A stretch of DNA of 64,000 nt from Dyella flava (GTDB taxonomy: Bacteria; Pseudomonadota; Gammaproteobacteria; Xanthomonadales; Rhodanobacteraceae), in the NCBI RefSeq assembly GCF_016904955.1, contig NZ_JADIKE010000036.1, positions 366,288-430,287 of the forward strand. The letters are read 5' to 3'. The translations under genes were made by a program, and so were the position numbers. The stretch's first letter is position 1; each line of letters opens with the position of its first letter. Below are positions 1 through 8,205 of the stretch, piece after piece. The notes beneath the pieces are model-generated. The model worked only from the letters and a program-made list of their open reading frames with translations, did no database searches and was not told the origin of the DNA.

Positions 1-16
1 ACATCTGGATCGTCAC
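1..16 (-). CDS. fliR: FliR, flagellar export gate protein (5' end only)
   Basis: Only about five codons lie in the window. Reading leftwards from a GTG at 16-14, the frame gives M-T-I-Q-M. It overlaps the fliQ stop (GTGA), the same tight coupling seen throughout this operon. fliR is the usual gene after fliQ, so the call rests on position and overlap, not on protein similarity. An ATG three codons further in is an alternative start. Confidence 0.5.
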
Positions 17-282
17 TTAACCGCCCCCGGCAGGCCGACGATGATGTCATGCGTAAACTGGATCAGGGTGCGCAGCATCCACGGCCCCACCAGCAGGCCG
101 ACCGCCGCCATGGCCAGCAGCTTCGGGATGAAGCTCAGCGTCATTTCGTGAATCTGGGTCGCGGCCTGGATGACACCAACCAGCAAGCCGACCAGCAGCG
201 CCGTCAGCAGCAAGGGCGCGGCCACGATCATGGTGACGTACAGCGCATGCTGGCCGAAGTTGATCACCCATTCCGGCGTCAT
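13..282 (-). CDS. fliQ: FliQ, flagellar type III export gate subunit
   Basis: An 89-residue protein with two hydrophobic segments (about residues 15-38 and 52-70), the usual size and topology of FliQ. The N-terminus MTPEWVINFGQHAL and the internal I-Q-A-A-T-Q-I-H-E-M-T-L stretch are family hallmarks. FliP, FliQ and FliR form the helical export gate in the inner membrane through which rod, hook and filament proteins pass. Its ATG overlaps the fliP stop by four bases (ATGA), implying translational coupling. Confidence 0.97.
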   Translation of the reverse strand: MTPEWVINFGQHALYVTMIVAAPLLLTALLVGLLVGVIQAATQIHEMTLSFIPKLLAMAAVGLLVGPWMLRTLIQFTHDIIVGLPGAVK

Positions 283-1100
283 GTGTAGAAGCTCCCTGCC
301 AGCGTGCCGATCAGCAACGACCAGCCGTCCACCATCACGAACAACATGATCTTGAACGGCAGCGAGATGATCATCGGCGACACCATCGCCATGCCCATCG
401 ACATCAACACGCTCGCCACCACCACATCGATCACCAGGAAGGGCACGAACAACAGAAAGCCCATCTGGAACGCGGTCTTCAGTTCGCTGGTGACGAAGGC
501 CGGCATCGCCACGCGAAACGGCACATCGTCGCGGCTGGCATAGGGCTGCAGCTTGGCCAGATGGGTGAACAGCTGAAGATCCGAATCGCGCGTCTGGTCC
601 AGCATGAAGCGCTTGAACGGCGCCGCAGCGGCGGGAATCGCATCCTCCGCGCTCATCTGGTGATCCATGTACGGCTTGACGCCGTTGTCGTAGGCGCGGC
701 TCAGCACCGGCGACATCACGAACATGGTCAGGAACAGGGCCAGTCCCAGCAGCACCTGGTTGGGCGGCGTGGACTGCGTGGCCAAGGCCTGGCGCAGGAA
801 GCTCAGCACGATGATGATGCGCGTGAACGAGGTCATCATCAGCAGCACCGCCGGCAGCATGGTCAGCACCGTCATCAGTGCCACCACCTGCAACGACAGG
901 CTCCAGTTCTGGCCGGCGGCGCCGACGTTTTGCACGGTCAATACGGGGATGCCGGCCGAAGCGGCGATTGGAGCAATCGGCGCTATCGGCGTGATCGTGG
1001 ATGATGCCGTGGTGGTCGTGGTCGTCGCGGCATGCGCGGCAAAAGGAATGAACACCATCACCAGTAGCAAAAAAACGCTACGTACAAACTTGCCCATCAT
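279..1100 (-). CDS. fliP: FliP, flagellar type III export gate subunit
   Basis: The protein begins with a cleavable signal peptide (hydrophobic core FLLLVMVFIPFAA, then AHA), followed by an unusual Thr/Ala/Pro-rich linker before the conserved core (SLSLQVVALMTVLTMLPAVL; a conserved T-S-F-T-R stretch). The frame stays open upstream to 1247, but that part encodes a dispersed repeat rather than protein, so I place the start at the double ATG 1100/1097, where GGAAG lies just upstream. Giving 272-274 residues, it is slightly longer than enteric FliP because of the linker. Pore-lining subunit of the export gate. Confidence 0.95.
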   Translation of the reverse strand: MMGKFVRSVFLLLVMVFIPFAAHAATTTTTTASSTITPIAPIAPIAASAGIPVLTVQNVGAAGQNWSLSLQVVALMTVLTMLPAVLLMMTSFTRIIIVLSFLRQALATQSTPPNQVLLGLALFLTMFVMSPVLSRAYDNGVKPYMDHQMSAEDAIPAAAAPFKRFMLDQTRDSDLQLFTHLAKLQPYASRDDVPFRVAMPAFVTSELKTAFQMGFLLFVPFLVIDVVVASVLMSMGMAMVSPMIISLPFKIMLFVMVDGWSLLIGTLAGSFYT

Positions 1101-1243
1101 CTTCCTTATCCCGTCGTCCCGGCGCAGGCCGGGACCTAATGTCTTTTGCAGATCCAAGGCGCTGGATCCCGACCCCGGATCCAGTCCGGGGCAGGCTCTG
1201 CGCCGGGATGAGGGGGCGGGGCGTTTGCGCCCGATATCCATCT
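1101..1243. repeat. Dispersed palindromic repeat in the fliO-fliP gap
   Basis: This stretch separates fliO from fliP although every other junction from fliM to fliR overlaps by about four bases. It contains nested inverted repeats: GTCCCGGCGCAG (1116-1127) pairs with CTGCGCCGGGAT (1198-1209), and a compact palindrome lies at 1173-1190. Bases 1173-1196 recur in reverse complement at 19927-19950 with one difference, showing a dispersed family. A repeat inserted into an operon junction is the simplest reading. Confidence 0.75.
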
Positions 1244-1630
1244 TCATGACTTGCGCCCCAGGCGACCCAGCAGCTCGGCGAAGGACGGCGCGGCGACCGA
1301 CGCCGGTGCTTCCCCGACCGGCACGCTGCCTTCATAAACATGCAGCGCGCGCACACCACCCGCGCCCACGCCGACCAATACCCGCTTGCCGTCGGCCTCG
1401 ATCAGCAGCACACGTTCGCGCGCACTGATCGCCATGCTTTCGATGCAACGCAGACGACGCCCACCGATGAACTGCCGCGATTGCAGGCGGCGCGTCAGCC
1501 AGCCCGCGGCAAAGATCAACGCCACGATCGCGCCCAGGCTCAGCATCACGCGAACCATTTCGCCAGCGACATTGATATCGGGCACGCTCGCCGTCGGCGC
1601 GCGCGCCAGCATCGCCTGGATCATGCTCAC
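1244..1630 (-). CDS. fliO: FliO, flagellar export gate assembly protein
   Basis: A 128-residue bitopic membrane protein: short N-terminus, one membrane helix at about residues 27-45 (MLSLGAIVALIFAAGWL), then a basic cytoplasmic segment with the FliO pattern (R-R-L-R-C-I-E-S-M-A-I-S, L-L-I-E-A-D-G). FliO helps build and stabilise the FliP ring. The GTG start at 1630 overlaps the fliN stop (GTGA); an ATG two codons later is an alternative. It lies between fliN and fliP as usual. Confidence 0.93.
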   Translation of the reverse strand: MSMIQAMLARAPTASVPDINVAGEMVRVMLSLGAIVALIFAAGWLTRRLQSRQFIGGRRLRCIESMAISARERVLLIEADGKRVLVGVGAGGVRALHVYEGSVPVGEAPASVAAPSFAELLGRLGRKS

Positions 1631-1992
1631 CTCAGCTTGCGCACGCGTTCGGCCGGGCTGATCACGTCGGTCAGCCGGATACCGAACTTCTCGTTGATCA
1701 CTACCACTTCGCCATGCGCCACCAGCGTGCCGTTGACGAAGACATCCAGCGGCTCGCCGGCCGCGCGATCCAGTTCCACCACCGAGCCCTGGTTGAGTTG
1801 CAGCAGGTTGCGGATGCTGATGCGCGTACGACCCACTTCCATGGCCAGGGTCACCGGCACATCGAGGATCATGTCCAGGCTGACGTCGGCGCCTTCGCCG
1901 GTGCCTTCGTTCAAGGTGTCAAACTCCATGCGTTGCCCGCCGCTCTTCGACGCGCCGTTGGTGGCAGATGCGGTATCGCTGTTCTGGTTCAT
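1627..1992 (-). CDS. fliN: FliN, flagellar motor switch protein
   Basis: A 121-residue protein with an acidic, variable N-terminus and a C-terminal SpoA domain from about residue 45 (DVPVTLAMEVGRTRISIRNL, then G-S-V-V-E-L-D and V-N-G-T-L-V-A-H-G-E). FliN makes the lower C-ring with FliM and binds the FliH-FliI complex. The ATG overlaps the fliM stop (ATGA). Confidence 0.97.
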   Translation of the reverse strand: MNQNSDTASATNGASKSGGQRMEFDTLNEGTGEGADVSLDMILDVPVTLAMEVGRTRISIRNLLQLNQGSVVELDRAAGEPLDVFVNGTLVAHGEVVVINEKFGIRLTDVISPAERVRKLR

Positions 1993-3005
1993 AGGACTTT
2001 TTCTTCGGCGAGTTCGAGGGAGGGAAGCGGTGCGCGGCGACCGGCCGCGGACTTGTAGCGCACGGCGTAATGGCCGTTGACCTGGCCGTATTGACCGCGG
2101 AATACCGGTACGTCTTCAGCAAAAACGGTGGTGACTTCGGGCAGGTTGATCGGAATGACGTCACCGATGCGCAGGCCGAGGAATTCCCCGATGTTGATTT
2201 CGGTTTCCAGCAACAGCGAACTGAGCTCGACCTCCGCATCCATCACTTCTTCGTGCAGGAAATGGATCCAGCGCTCGTCGCGCTCGCCCATGCGATCGCT
2301 CTGCACACCCGCGTCGAGCATGGTGCGGATCGGCTCGACCATCGAATAAGGCAAGGTCAGGTGGATCTCGCCGCCGCCGCCGTCGAGCTCGACGTGAAAA
2401 CGCGACACGACCACGGTCTCGGTCGGGCTGACGATGTTGGCGAACTGCGGATTGATTTCCGAATTGAGGAATTCGAACTGCACGTGCATCGCCGGCGCCC
2501 AGGCTTCGGTCATCGACGCAAACACTTCGGCCAACAGGATCTGGATCACGCGATTTTCGGTCGGCGTGAAGTCGCGACCCTCGATGCGTGCGTGGTAGCG
2601 CCCGTCGCCACCAAAGAAATTGTCGATCACCGTGAACACCAGGCGCGGCTCCATCACGGTGAGCGCGGTGCCGCGCAGCGGCTTGACGCGCATCAGGTTG
2701 AGATTGCTCGGCACGGCCAGGCCATGCACGTATTCGCTGAACTTCACCATCTTCACGCCCAGCACCGACACTTCGCAGGTCTTGCGCAGCACACCGAACA
2801 TGGCGGTGCGGAAGAAGCGCGCGAAACGATCGTTGATCATTTCCAGCGTCGGCAGGCGGCCGCGCACGATGCGGTCCTGCTGGGTGAAGTCGAAGTCGAA
2901 CACCGTGCCGGGTGGCGGCGGTATGTCGCTTTCGGTTTCGATCTTGCCGTCGTCGACGCCGTTGAGCAGGGCGTCGATTTCTTCCTGGGAAAGCAGATCG
3001 CTCAT
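1989..3005 (-). CDS. fliM: FliM, flagellar motor switch protein
   Basis: 338 residues starting MSDLLSQEEIDALL, the conserved CheY-P-binding N-terminus. The middle CheC-like domain and a C-terminal SpoA domain (L-G-L-R-I-G-D-V-I-P-I-N-L) follow. The frame is open seven codons further upstream, but the ATG at 3005 has GGAGG seven bases before it and gives the canonical N-terminus. FliM receives phosphorylated CheY and changes rotation direction. Gene order fliL-fliM-fliN is kept, but a 176-bp gap with a very long hairpin separates it from fliL. Confidence 0.98.
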   Translation of the reverse strand: MSDLLSQEEIDALLNGVDDGKIETESDIPPPPGTVFDFDFTQQDRIVRGRLPTLEMINDRFARFFRTAMFGVLRKTCEVSVLGVKMVKFSEYVHGLAVPSNLNLMRVKPLRGTALTVMEPRLVFTVIDNFFGGDGRYHARIEGRDFTPTENRVIQILLAEVFASMTEAWAPAMHVQFEFLNSEINPQFANIVSPTETVVVSRFHVELDGGGGEIHLTLPYSMVEPIRTMLDAGVQSDRMGERDERWIHFLHEEVMDAEVELSSLLLETEINIGEFLGLRIGDVIPINLPEVTTVFAEDVPVFRGQYGQVNGHYAVRYKSAAGRRAPLPSLELAEEKVL

Positions 3006-3015
3006 TGGTGCCTCC

Positions 3016-3178
3016 AGAGCCTGCATGCGGTCTCTGAGTGACCCGCGTTGTTGTTGTGCAAATGCCAGGTGGTGGTGCGTGGCGCAGCGCTTGACTGGCT
3101 GTCAAGCCAAGCCTCGCGCCGCCGCATGGCATTTGCACGGCGGCAACGCGGGTTACTCAGAGATCGTATGCAGGCTCT
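3016..3178 (+). repeat. Very long hairpin with conserved TGGCT apex (unknown family)
   Basis: Bases 3016-3083 pair with 3111-3178: of 68 positions, 56 are Watson-Crick, 10 are G-T pairs and 2 are mismatches. All 10 G-T pairs are wobbles if the plus strand folds; on the minus strand they would be A-C mismatches. The apex is a 7-bp stem GCTTGAC/GTCAAGC (3089-3095/3101-3107) closing the loop TGGCT (3096-3100). A small internal loop (GCAGC opposite CAA) joins the two stems. The same apex, loop and internal loop recur at 59111-59206. It fills the fliL-fliM gap but folds best in the sense opposite to the operon. It could be a structured RNA or a single-stranded-DNA mobile hairpin. Confidence 0.85.
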
Positions 3179-3181
3179 CAT

Positions 3182-3679
3182 CTACTGCATCACGAAGCTG
3201 GTGAAATACAGGGCATCGACATCCGGCTTGCCGGTTTTGTCGGACACGATCTTGCGTACGGCATCCAGCGCCTGGGCCTGCAACTTCTTCTTGCCGGCGG
3301 TATCGCTCAGGCCGGCATAGGTCTGGCTGCTGAACAGCATCACCAGCGCGTTGCGGATGACCGGGTCGCTGTCTTTCATGGCTTGCACGGCGTTCTGATC
3401 GTGCGTCATCACGGTCACGCCTACTTGCAGGTAGCGCGTGGAATCCTGGTCCTGGAAATTCACCACGAAGGCCGGATCCAGCGGCAAGTAAAGTTCCGGT
3501 TTCGCGGCCTGTGCCGCCGCGCCCGTACCGGCATGCGCCGTGCGCGGCTGTATCAGCAGATAGCCGCCGCCAGCCAACAGAACCAGCACCACGACGCCCA
3601 ACACCATCAACAAACCCTTGCCACCCTTCTTCTTCGGGGCGGCGGACTCTGCTTCCTGAACACTCTCGGCGTTAGCCAT
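3182..3679 (-). CDS. fliL: FliL, flagellar basal-body/stator-associated protein
   Basis: 165 residues: an acidic then lysine-rich cytoplasmic N-terminus, one membrane helix at about residues 23-43 (GLLMVLGVVVLVLLAGGGYL), and a periplasmic FliL domain (L-P-L-D-P-A-F-V-V-N-F-Q) ending in Y-F-T-S-F-V-M-Q, typical of the family. The frame is open to 3727, but ATG 3679 with an upstream GAGG gives the usual N-terminus. FliL rings the stator units. It is the first gene after the sigma-54 promoter at 3748-3763. Confidence 0.96.
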   Translation of the reverse strand: MANAESVQEAESAAPKKKGGKGLLMVLGVVVLVLLAGGGYLLIQPRTAHAGTGAAAQAAKPELYLPLDPAFVVNFQDQDSTRYLQVGVTVMTHDQNAVQAMKDSDPVIRNALVMLFSSQTYAGLSDTAGKKKLQAQALDAVRKIVSDKTGKPDVDALYFTSFVMQ

Positions 3680-3747
3680 GAACGACCTCAACTCCTGTGA
3701 ATGCGAACATCCGCTTGCTCGGCGCAAGCTTGATCTACAGGAGTTTT

Positions 3748-3763
3748 AGCAAGCGGCGTGCCA
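3748..3763 (-). promoter_or_regulatory. Sigma-54 promoter of the fliL operon
   Basis: On the minus strand the site reads TGGCACGCCGCTTGCT, a full match to the -24/-12 consensus TGGCAC-N5-TTGCT with correct spacing. It lies about 70 bp upstream of the fliL ATG. FleQ-type activators and sigma-54 drive middle flagellar genes in related bacteria. Confidence 0.9.
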
Positions 3764-3955
3764 TCGTTCGGAATCGCATGACGGCGCGGTTTTGCTAGGT
3801 TGCCTGGGTGGCGAACGGCGTTTTATTGACGCGCGACGGGAAGCAGGCGTGGCGGTGGTGTGGTGATTCCGTCAGCGCCGATGCACAGCGCATGCAACGC
3901 CACGATCCCGACGTGGCCGGGATCGATCAGGTACGCGCGATGTTGCAGTGAGATA

Positions 3956-5260
3956 TCAGGCGAAGGCGTCGACCAGGCCGACCGCTACCCGCGTCAGCGT
4001 TTCCGCCGTCGAGCTGTCGCCGGTGTTATCCCCGTCGGCCGATGCTTGCCCACCGGAGCCGGACGATTGCTGTTGCTGACCGGCAAATTGCTGGCCGCCA
4101 TGCTGGCCCACCGTGGTGTGGCCCAGCGACAGGCCCTGCCCGCCCAGCATCTGATTGAGCTGACCCAGTCCCTGCTGCACGGCGCTGGCGGTGGCCGCAT
4201 GCTGCGTCATGAAGGAAACGTCGACGCGCCCACCATGGTCCACGCTGATTTTGACGTCGAGCGGGCCCAGATCCTGCGGATTGAGGCGAATCTGCGCCTG
4301 TTTCACATCCTGCCCGCTGAGCCAGGTGACTTGCTGTCCCAGCTCTTTGGCAAAACCGGAGGAACCGACCGGCGCATTCACGCCGAGCGCATGTCCGCCT
4401 GTCGCATTCGTGCCAGTCGGTACGGCGACAGCGGCGGCATTGGCGATGCTGCTCAGCGCACTGAGATCCGGCGCCGCGCCAGCCGCGGTGTTGGTTGACG
4501 GCAACGCGCCAGCCGTCATCGAAGCGGCGTGACTGGCCGCCGACAGCGTACCGGCAAAGCTTTGCGCGCCATCACTCGTGCTTTGCGTGGCCGCCGAACT
4601 GTCACTGGTACCGCTGCTTACTGAATTGCTGCCGCTGTCATCGGCATCGTTCTTTCCGCTCTCCGCATCACTCGACTTCTGCATGTTTGCGGCGAGGTTG
4701 CCGCCCACGCTATTGGCGTTGGACTGCACCGCATTGATACCGCTCTCCTTGGTGTTGGCGCCGCCCTTGCCCCCAGACACTGCGGCCACCACCGCCGGTG
4801 GAAGCATCGGCGGCACGACACCCTGCGCCAGCTGCTGCGCGGTCTGCGCGCTGGTGGTTTGCGTGGCAGGCTTGGTACCGGATGGCGCCTTGCCGCTGCT
4901 GACGGCGTCAGCGGCCTTATCAATCAGACCCAATACCGTGCTGACCAGCGAACCGGCACTGGTCGGGATGCTGAGGCTGTCACTGCTACTGTCCGCGCTG
5001 CTGCTTTGCGTCGCGTCGGCGCCGGACGATGCCACACCCGACGCGCTGGCCTGCGCGCTGCCGGCGGCTTGCTGGTCATTGCCCTGATTGGCGTTCTGGT
5101 TCGCCGAATTCTGTGCATCATCAGACGCCGATTGCTGCTGTTGCGCGTTTTGCAGATGCGCGCCGAAAGCCGAGCTGCCGTTATGCGAACTCGGTGGCGC
5201 CGGGCTGGGAGCCGGTGCCGGGCTGACCACGGGAATGGCGGGTAACGGGCTGGCGCTCAT
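3956..5260 (-). CDS. fliK: FliK, flagellar hook-length control protein
   Basis: About 434 residues. The first two thirds are low-complexity Ser/Ala/Gln/Asn/Asp-rich, as in FliK rulers. The C-terminal Flg_hook domain (about residues 310-400) contains I-R-L-N-P-Q-D-L-G-P-L-D-V and V-D-V-S-F-M-T-Q-H-A. FliK is secreted as a molecular ruler and flips the FlhB substrate switch at full hook length. The start is ATG 5260 or a GTG three codons upstream (5269); no strong ribosome site separates them. Confidence 0.93.
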   Translation of the reverse strand: MSASPLPAIPVVSPAPAPSPAPPSSHNGSSAFGAHLQNAQQQQSASDDAQNSANQNANQGNDQQAAGSAQASASGVASSGADATQSSSADSSSDSLSIPTSAGSLVSTVLGLIDKAADAVSSGKAPSGTKPATQTTSAQTAQQLAQGVVPPMLPPAVVAAVSGGKGGANTKESGINAVQSNANSVGGNLAANMQKSSDAESGKNDADDSGSNSVSSGTSDSSAATQSTSDGAQSFAGTLSAASHAASMTAGALPSTNTAAGAAPDLSALSSIANAAAVAVPTGTNATGGHALGVNAPVGSSGFAKELGQQVTWLSGQDVKQAQIRLNPQDLGPLDVKISVDHGGRVDVSFMTQHAATASAVQQGLGQLNQMLGGQGLSLGHTTVGQHGGQQFAGQQQQSSGSGGQASADGDNTGDSSTAETLTRVAVGLVDAFA

Positions 5261-5381
5261 GCTCGACACTCATTCAATAAGGAAGGCTTCGACAGATCCC
5301 GCGCCGTGCAGCCACGCAGGACTTCCGCTCGCAATACATGCCTCGTTGCAGCAAAAACCAAGCCAAGGCCGCAAGCGCCGC

Positions 5382-5816
5382 TCATGGCGTGCCGGCCCGG
5401 CGCGAGCGGTGCTGCATCCGCTCGTCCACTTCCGCTTGTTCCAGACGCTGCTCGCGCTGCTGCTCCTGCTGGCGAAAGCGCTCCACCACGTTATCCAGCG
5501 CGTTTTCGCGGGCATGCGCCTGCAGCCAGCGCTGGCGCGCGGCCTCCACCTGGCGCTGCAACCGCTCGATCAGCCGCTCCTGCTGGACGATGGCCTGGTC
5601 GATGCGTTCGACGAATTGTTGACGGTTGAGCAGCGCACTGACCGTCATGCCACCGTCGCCAAGGCGGTAATCGCGCCGGTACCGCCGGAGCTCCTCCAAC
5701 TGCTGCTCAGCACCGGCAAGCTTTTGCTGCTGCTCGGCCATGCGCTGCAAGGCGTCTTTCTGGCGGCGCTGCGCCTGATCCACCGCTGGCTGTAGTCGCT
5801 CCGAGCGAGACGTCAT
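5382..5816 (-). CDS. fliJ: FliJ, flagellar export chaperone/ATPase stalk
   Basis: 144 residues, almost wholly charged helix rich in Gln, Arg and Glu (two long coiled-coil arms), the expected form of FliJ, which sits in the FliI hexamer like the gamma stalk of F1 ATPase. It lies between fliI and fliK. Overall similarity is compositional rather than motif-based, but size, coiled coil and position agree. Confidence 0.9.
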   Translation of the reverse strand: MTSRSERLQPAVDQAQRRQKDALQRMAEQQQKLAGAEQQLEELRRYRRDYRLGDGGMTVSALLNRQQFVERIDQAIVQQERLIERLQRQVEAARQRWLQAHARENALDNVVERFRQQEQQREQRLEQAEVDERMQHRSRRAGTP

Positions 5817-5834
5817 GAGAGCGCCTTAAGAGAG

Positions 5835-5977
5835 AGTGGAGAGGAGTGAGAAGTGAGAGTGGCGAGCTCGGGGGCTGAAGCCTTCGGGAAAGCCCCTGCG
5901 GAGCCAACCTGACTCAAGGGCTTTTCAGAGTGCTGCGGGCTGTCAAGCTTTTCTCTCACTTCTCACTCCTCTCCACT
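5835..5977. repeat. Long inverted repeat of the AGTGAGAG family between fliI and fliJ
   Basis: A perfect 25-bp inverted repeat: 5835-5859 pairs with 5953-5977, the right arm reaching the fliI stop. The arms carry the repeated words GAGGAGTGAG and AAGTGAGAG. Related arms occur at 10908-10945, 13471-13545 and 40706-40735. The 93-bp centre looks non-coding. The fliI-fliJ junction would otherwise be close-coupled, so insertion into the operon is likely. Confidence 0.8.
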
Positions 5978-7344
5978 CACTTCTCGTCCTTCCCTACGAG
6001 TTCCGCCAGGCGCTCCTGCGCCGAGCGCAGCGCCATCGGCTCATCGACCTCCTGCTGGAGGAAGCGGGCCAGGCGTGGCCACATGGCGATGGCCTGGTCG
6101 ACTTGCGGATCCGAGCCTTTTTGATAGGCGCCGACCGCGATCAGGTCTTTACGCTGGCTGTAGGCCGAATAGATCTGCCGGAAGCGCTGCGCGGCGCGCA
6201 TCTGTTCCTTGCTGACTACGGCGGGCATGACACGGCTGATCGAGGCCTCAATATCGATGGCGGGGTAATGGCCGGCTTCGGCCAAATCACGCGACAACAC
6301 GATATGGCCGTCCAGAATCGCACGCGACGCGTCGGCGATAGGATCATGGCGATGGTCATCGCCTTCGGTGAGCACGGTGTAGAACGCGGTGATTGAACCG
6401 CGCCCTTCCGCATCGTTGCCGGCGCGCTCGACCAGCGCGGGCAGCAAGGCGAAGACCGAGGGCGGATAACCCTTGGTCGCCGGCGGCTCGCCGATCGCCA
6501 ACGCAATCTCGCGCTGGGCTTGTGCATAACGCGTCAACGAATCCATCAACAGCAACACGCGCTGGCCGCGATCACGGAACCACTCGGCGATCGCCGTGGC
6601 GTATTGCGCACCGCGCAGACGCTTCAAGGGCGGTGCGTCGGCCGGCGCGGCGACGATCACGGCGCGCTCGCGCCCTTCATGGCCCAGCGTCTGCTCGACG
6701 AATTCCTTTACTTCGCGGCCGCGCTCGCCAATCAGCCCGACCACCACCACGTCAGCATCGGTGTAACGCGTCATCATGCCGAGCAAAGTGGATTTGCCCA
6801 CGCCGGAACCGGCGAACAGGCCGATACGCTGGCCACGGCCAACGGTCAGCAAGGCATTGATCGCGCGCACGCCGGTATCCAGCGGGGTGTCGATCGGTTT
6901 GCGCGCCATCGGGTTGATCGGTTCGCGCTTGAGTGCGGCGTGACTGTCCGCACCGAGCGGACCTTCGCCATCCAGCGGCACACCGTCTGCGCCTACGACG
7001 CGTCCCAGCAAAGCTTCACCGACCGGCAAGCCGCCGATACGCGAGCAAGGCCGCACGCGTGCATTGGGCAACACGCCATGCATTTCGGTGACCGGCATCA
7101 ACAACAGGCGTTCGTCGGCAAAACCGACCACTTCGGTATCCAGCTGCGTGCCATCGGCCGCATCGACCAGACAGCGTGAACCCAGCGGCGCTTCGCAGCC
7201 TTCGGCCTCCAGCGTGAGTCCGACCACGCGGCGCAGACGTCCTTCCACGGTCAACATCGACGCGGCATGCGCACGCTGCGCACGGCGTGCCAGCTGCTGT
7301 CGCCAGCGTTGCTGCCGTGCCTGCGTCGCCGCTTCGGGGTTCAC
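5977..7344 (-). CDS. fliI: FliI, flagellar type III export ATPase
   Basis: 455 residues, typical length. Walker A G-S-G-V-G-K-S-T at about residues 179-186, followed by [17 protein letters not shown], and a Walker B region [12 protein letters not shown]; the C-terminus follows the FliI/YscN pattern. FliI powers substrate unfolding at the export gate and is regulated by FliH. It starts at GTG 7344, overlapping the fliH stop (GTGA). Confidence 0.98.
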   Translation of the reverse strand: MNPEAATQARQQRWRQQLARRAQRAHAASMLTVEGRLRRVVGLTLEAEGCEAPLGSRCLVDAADGTQLDTEVVGFADERLLLMPVTEMHGVLPNARVRPCSRIGGLPVGEALLGRVVGADGVPLDGEGPLGADSHAALKREPINPMARKPIDTPLDTGVRAINALLTVGRGQRIGLFAGSGVGKSTLLGMMTRYTDADVVVVGLIGERGREVKEFVEQTLGHEGRERAVIVAAPADAPPLKRLRGAQYATAIAEWFRDRGQRVLLLMDSLTRYAQAQREIALAIGEPPATKGYPPSVFALLPALVERAGNDAEGRGSITAFYTVLTEGDDHRHDPIADASRAILDGHIVLSRDLAEAGHYPAIDIEASISRVMPAVVSKEQMRAAQRFRQIYSAYSQRKDLIAVGAYQKGSDPQVDQAIAMWPRLARFLQQEVDEPMALRSAQERLAELVGKDEK

Positions 7345-7985
7345 GCAGAAACCTCTTCTTCGCCGTCATCCAGATCGTCGCCCAACACGGCATCGACGAC
7401 AGCCGCAAGCCGCGTCGAGACACGCGCATCGAGGCGCGAACGTTGGCTTTCCAGCACGCAGTCGCCACGGTTTAAGGCGGGATTCGCGCCAAAACGCCAA
7501 TGGGTTTCCGCCGCACCAAGCTGATGCAGCAGGTCCAGGTCGCCGGGATTGACCCACACACGCAACTCGCGCGTGGCGGAAGGCAAGGCCGCCGCGGCCT
7601 GACGCACAGTCAGCTCGATCAACGAGGGATCGAGCTGCAGTTCGCGGCCGACTACGCGTTGCGCGATGACCGTGGCAAGCAAGGCCAGCTCACGCTCGGT
7701 GGCATCGTCGAACTGGATCAGCGGACGCGCGGCAGCGGCGCAGATGGCATCGAATCGCGCCAGGCGTTCGTCCAGTTCCTGTTTCGCGGCGGCACGGCCT
7801 TCGGCAAGTCCGGCGGCGTAGCCTTCTTCGCGTGCCTGGCGTTCGATTTCCTCGAGTTCGAAAATAGTGGGGCCTGGCGGTGCAGCGGGCTCCGGATCAG
7901 GTTCCGCGGCAGGCGCGGCGCCGACGATGGGTGGTTCCCAGCGGTCGTAGATGGAGATGGTTTCGCGGGAGAGGACGCCGGGCAT
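7341..7985 (-). CDS. fliH: FliH, negative regulator of the FliI ATPase
   Basis: 214 residues. After an acidic Pro/Ala-rich N-terminus comes a helix with G-x-x-x-G type repeats ([12 protein letters not shown]), a FliH hallmark, then a C-terminal domain resembling the delta/b subunits of ATP synthases ([14 protein letters not shown]). It anchors FliI to FliN. Overlaps fliI by four bases. Confidence 0.93.
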   Translation of the reverse strand: MPGVLSRETISIYDRWEPPIVGAAPAAEPDPEPAAPPGPTIFELEEIERQAREEGYAAGLAEGRAAAKQELDERLARFDAICAAAARPLIQFDDATERELALLATVIAQRVVGRELQLDPSLIELTVRQAAAALPSATRELRVWVNPGDLDLLHQLGAAETHWRFGANPALNRGDCVLESQRSRLDARVSTRLAAVVDAVLGDDLDDGEEEVSA

Positions 7986-8013
7986 CAGTGCACCTCACGC
8001 TCAAAATTAAACT

Positions 8014-8168
8014 CCCTCTCCCCGGAGGGGAGAGGGGCGGGGTGAGGGGGCAACCTCGCGGCAGACTTTGTTGCTGCGCTGGAGATCGAGAAGGCACCAC
8101 AACATGAGCGTGGAGTGCGAGGCAAGCGCGGCCCCTCACCCCGACCCTCTCCCCGAAGGGGAGAGGGA
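8014..8168. repeat. Intergenic mosaic repeat (CCCTCTCC...GGAGAGGG) between fliG and fliH
   Basis: Two copies of a CCCTCTCCCC-GG-GGGGAGAGG palindrome, each next to a GGGGTGAGGGG-type word, face each other around a roughly 90-bp centre. Four other copies lie in this window (19904-20072, 39549-39715, 45134-45374, partial 31945-31981). The layout resembles non-autonomous palindromic elements of Xanthomonadales. It fills most of the 220-bp fliH-fliG gap. Confidence 0.85.
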
Positions 8169-8205
8169 GATTTGGTTTGAGGGAGCTGGAAAGTAACGCT
8201 CGCCA

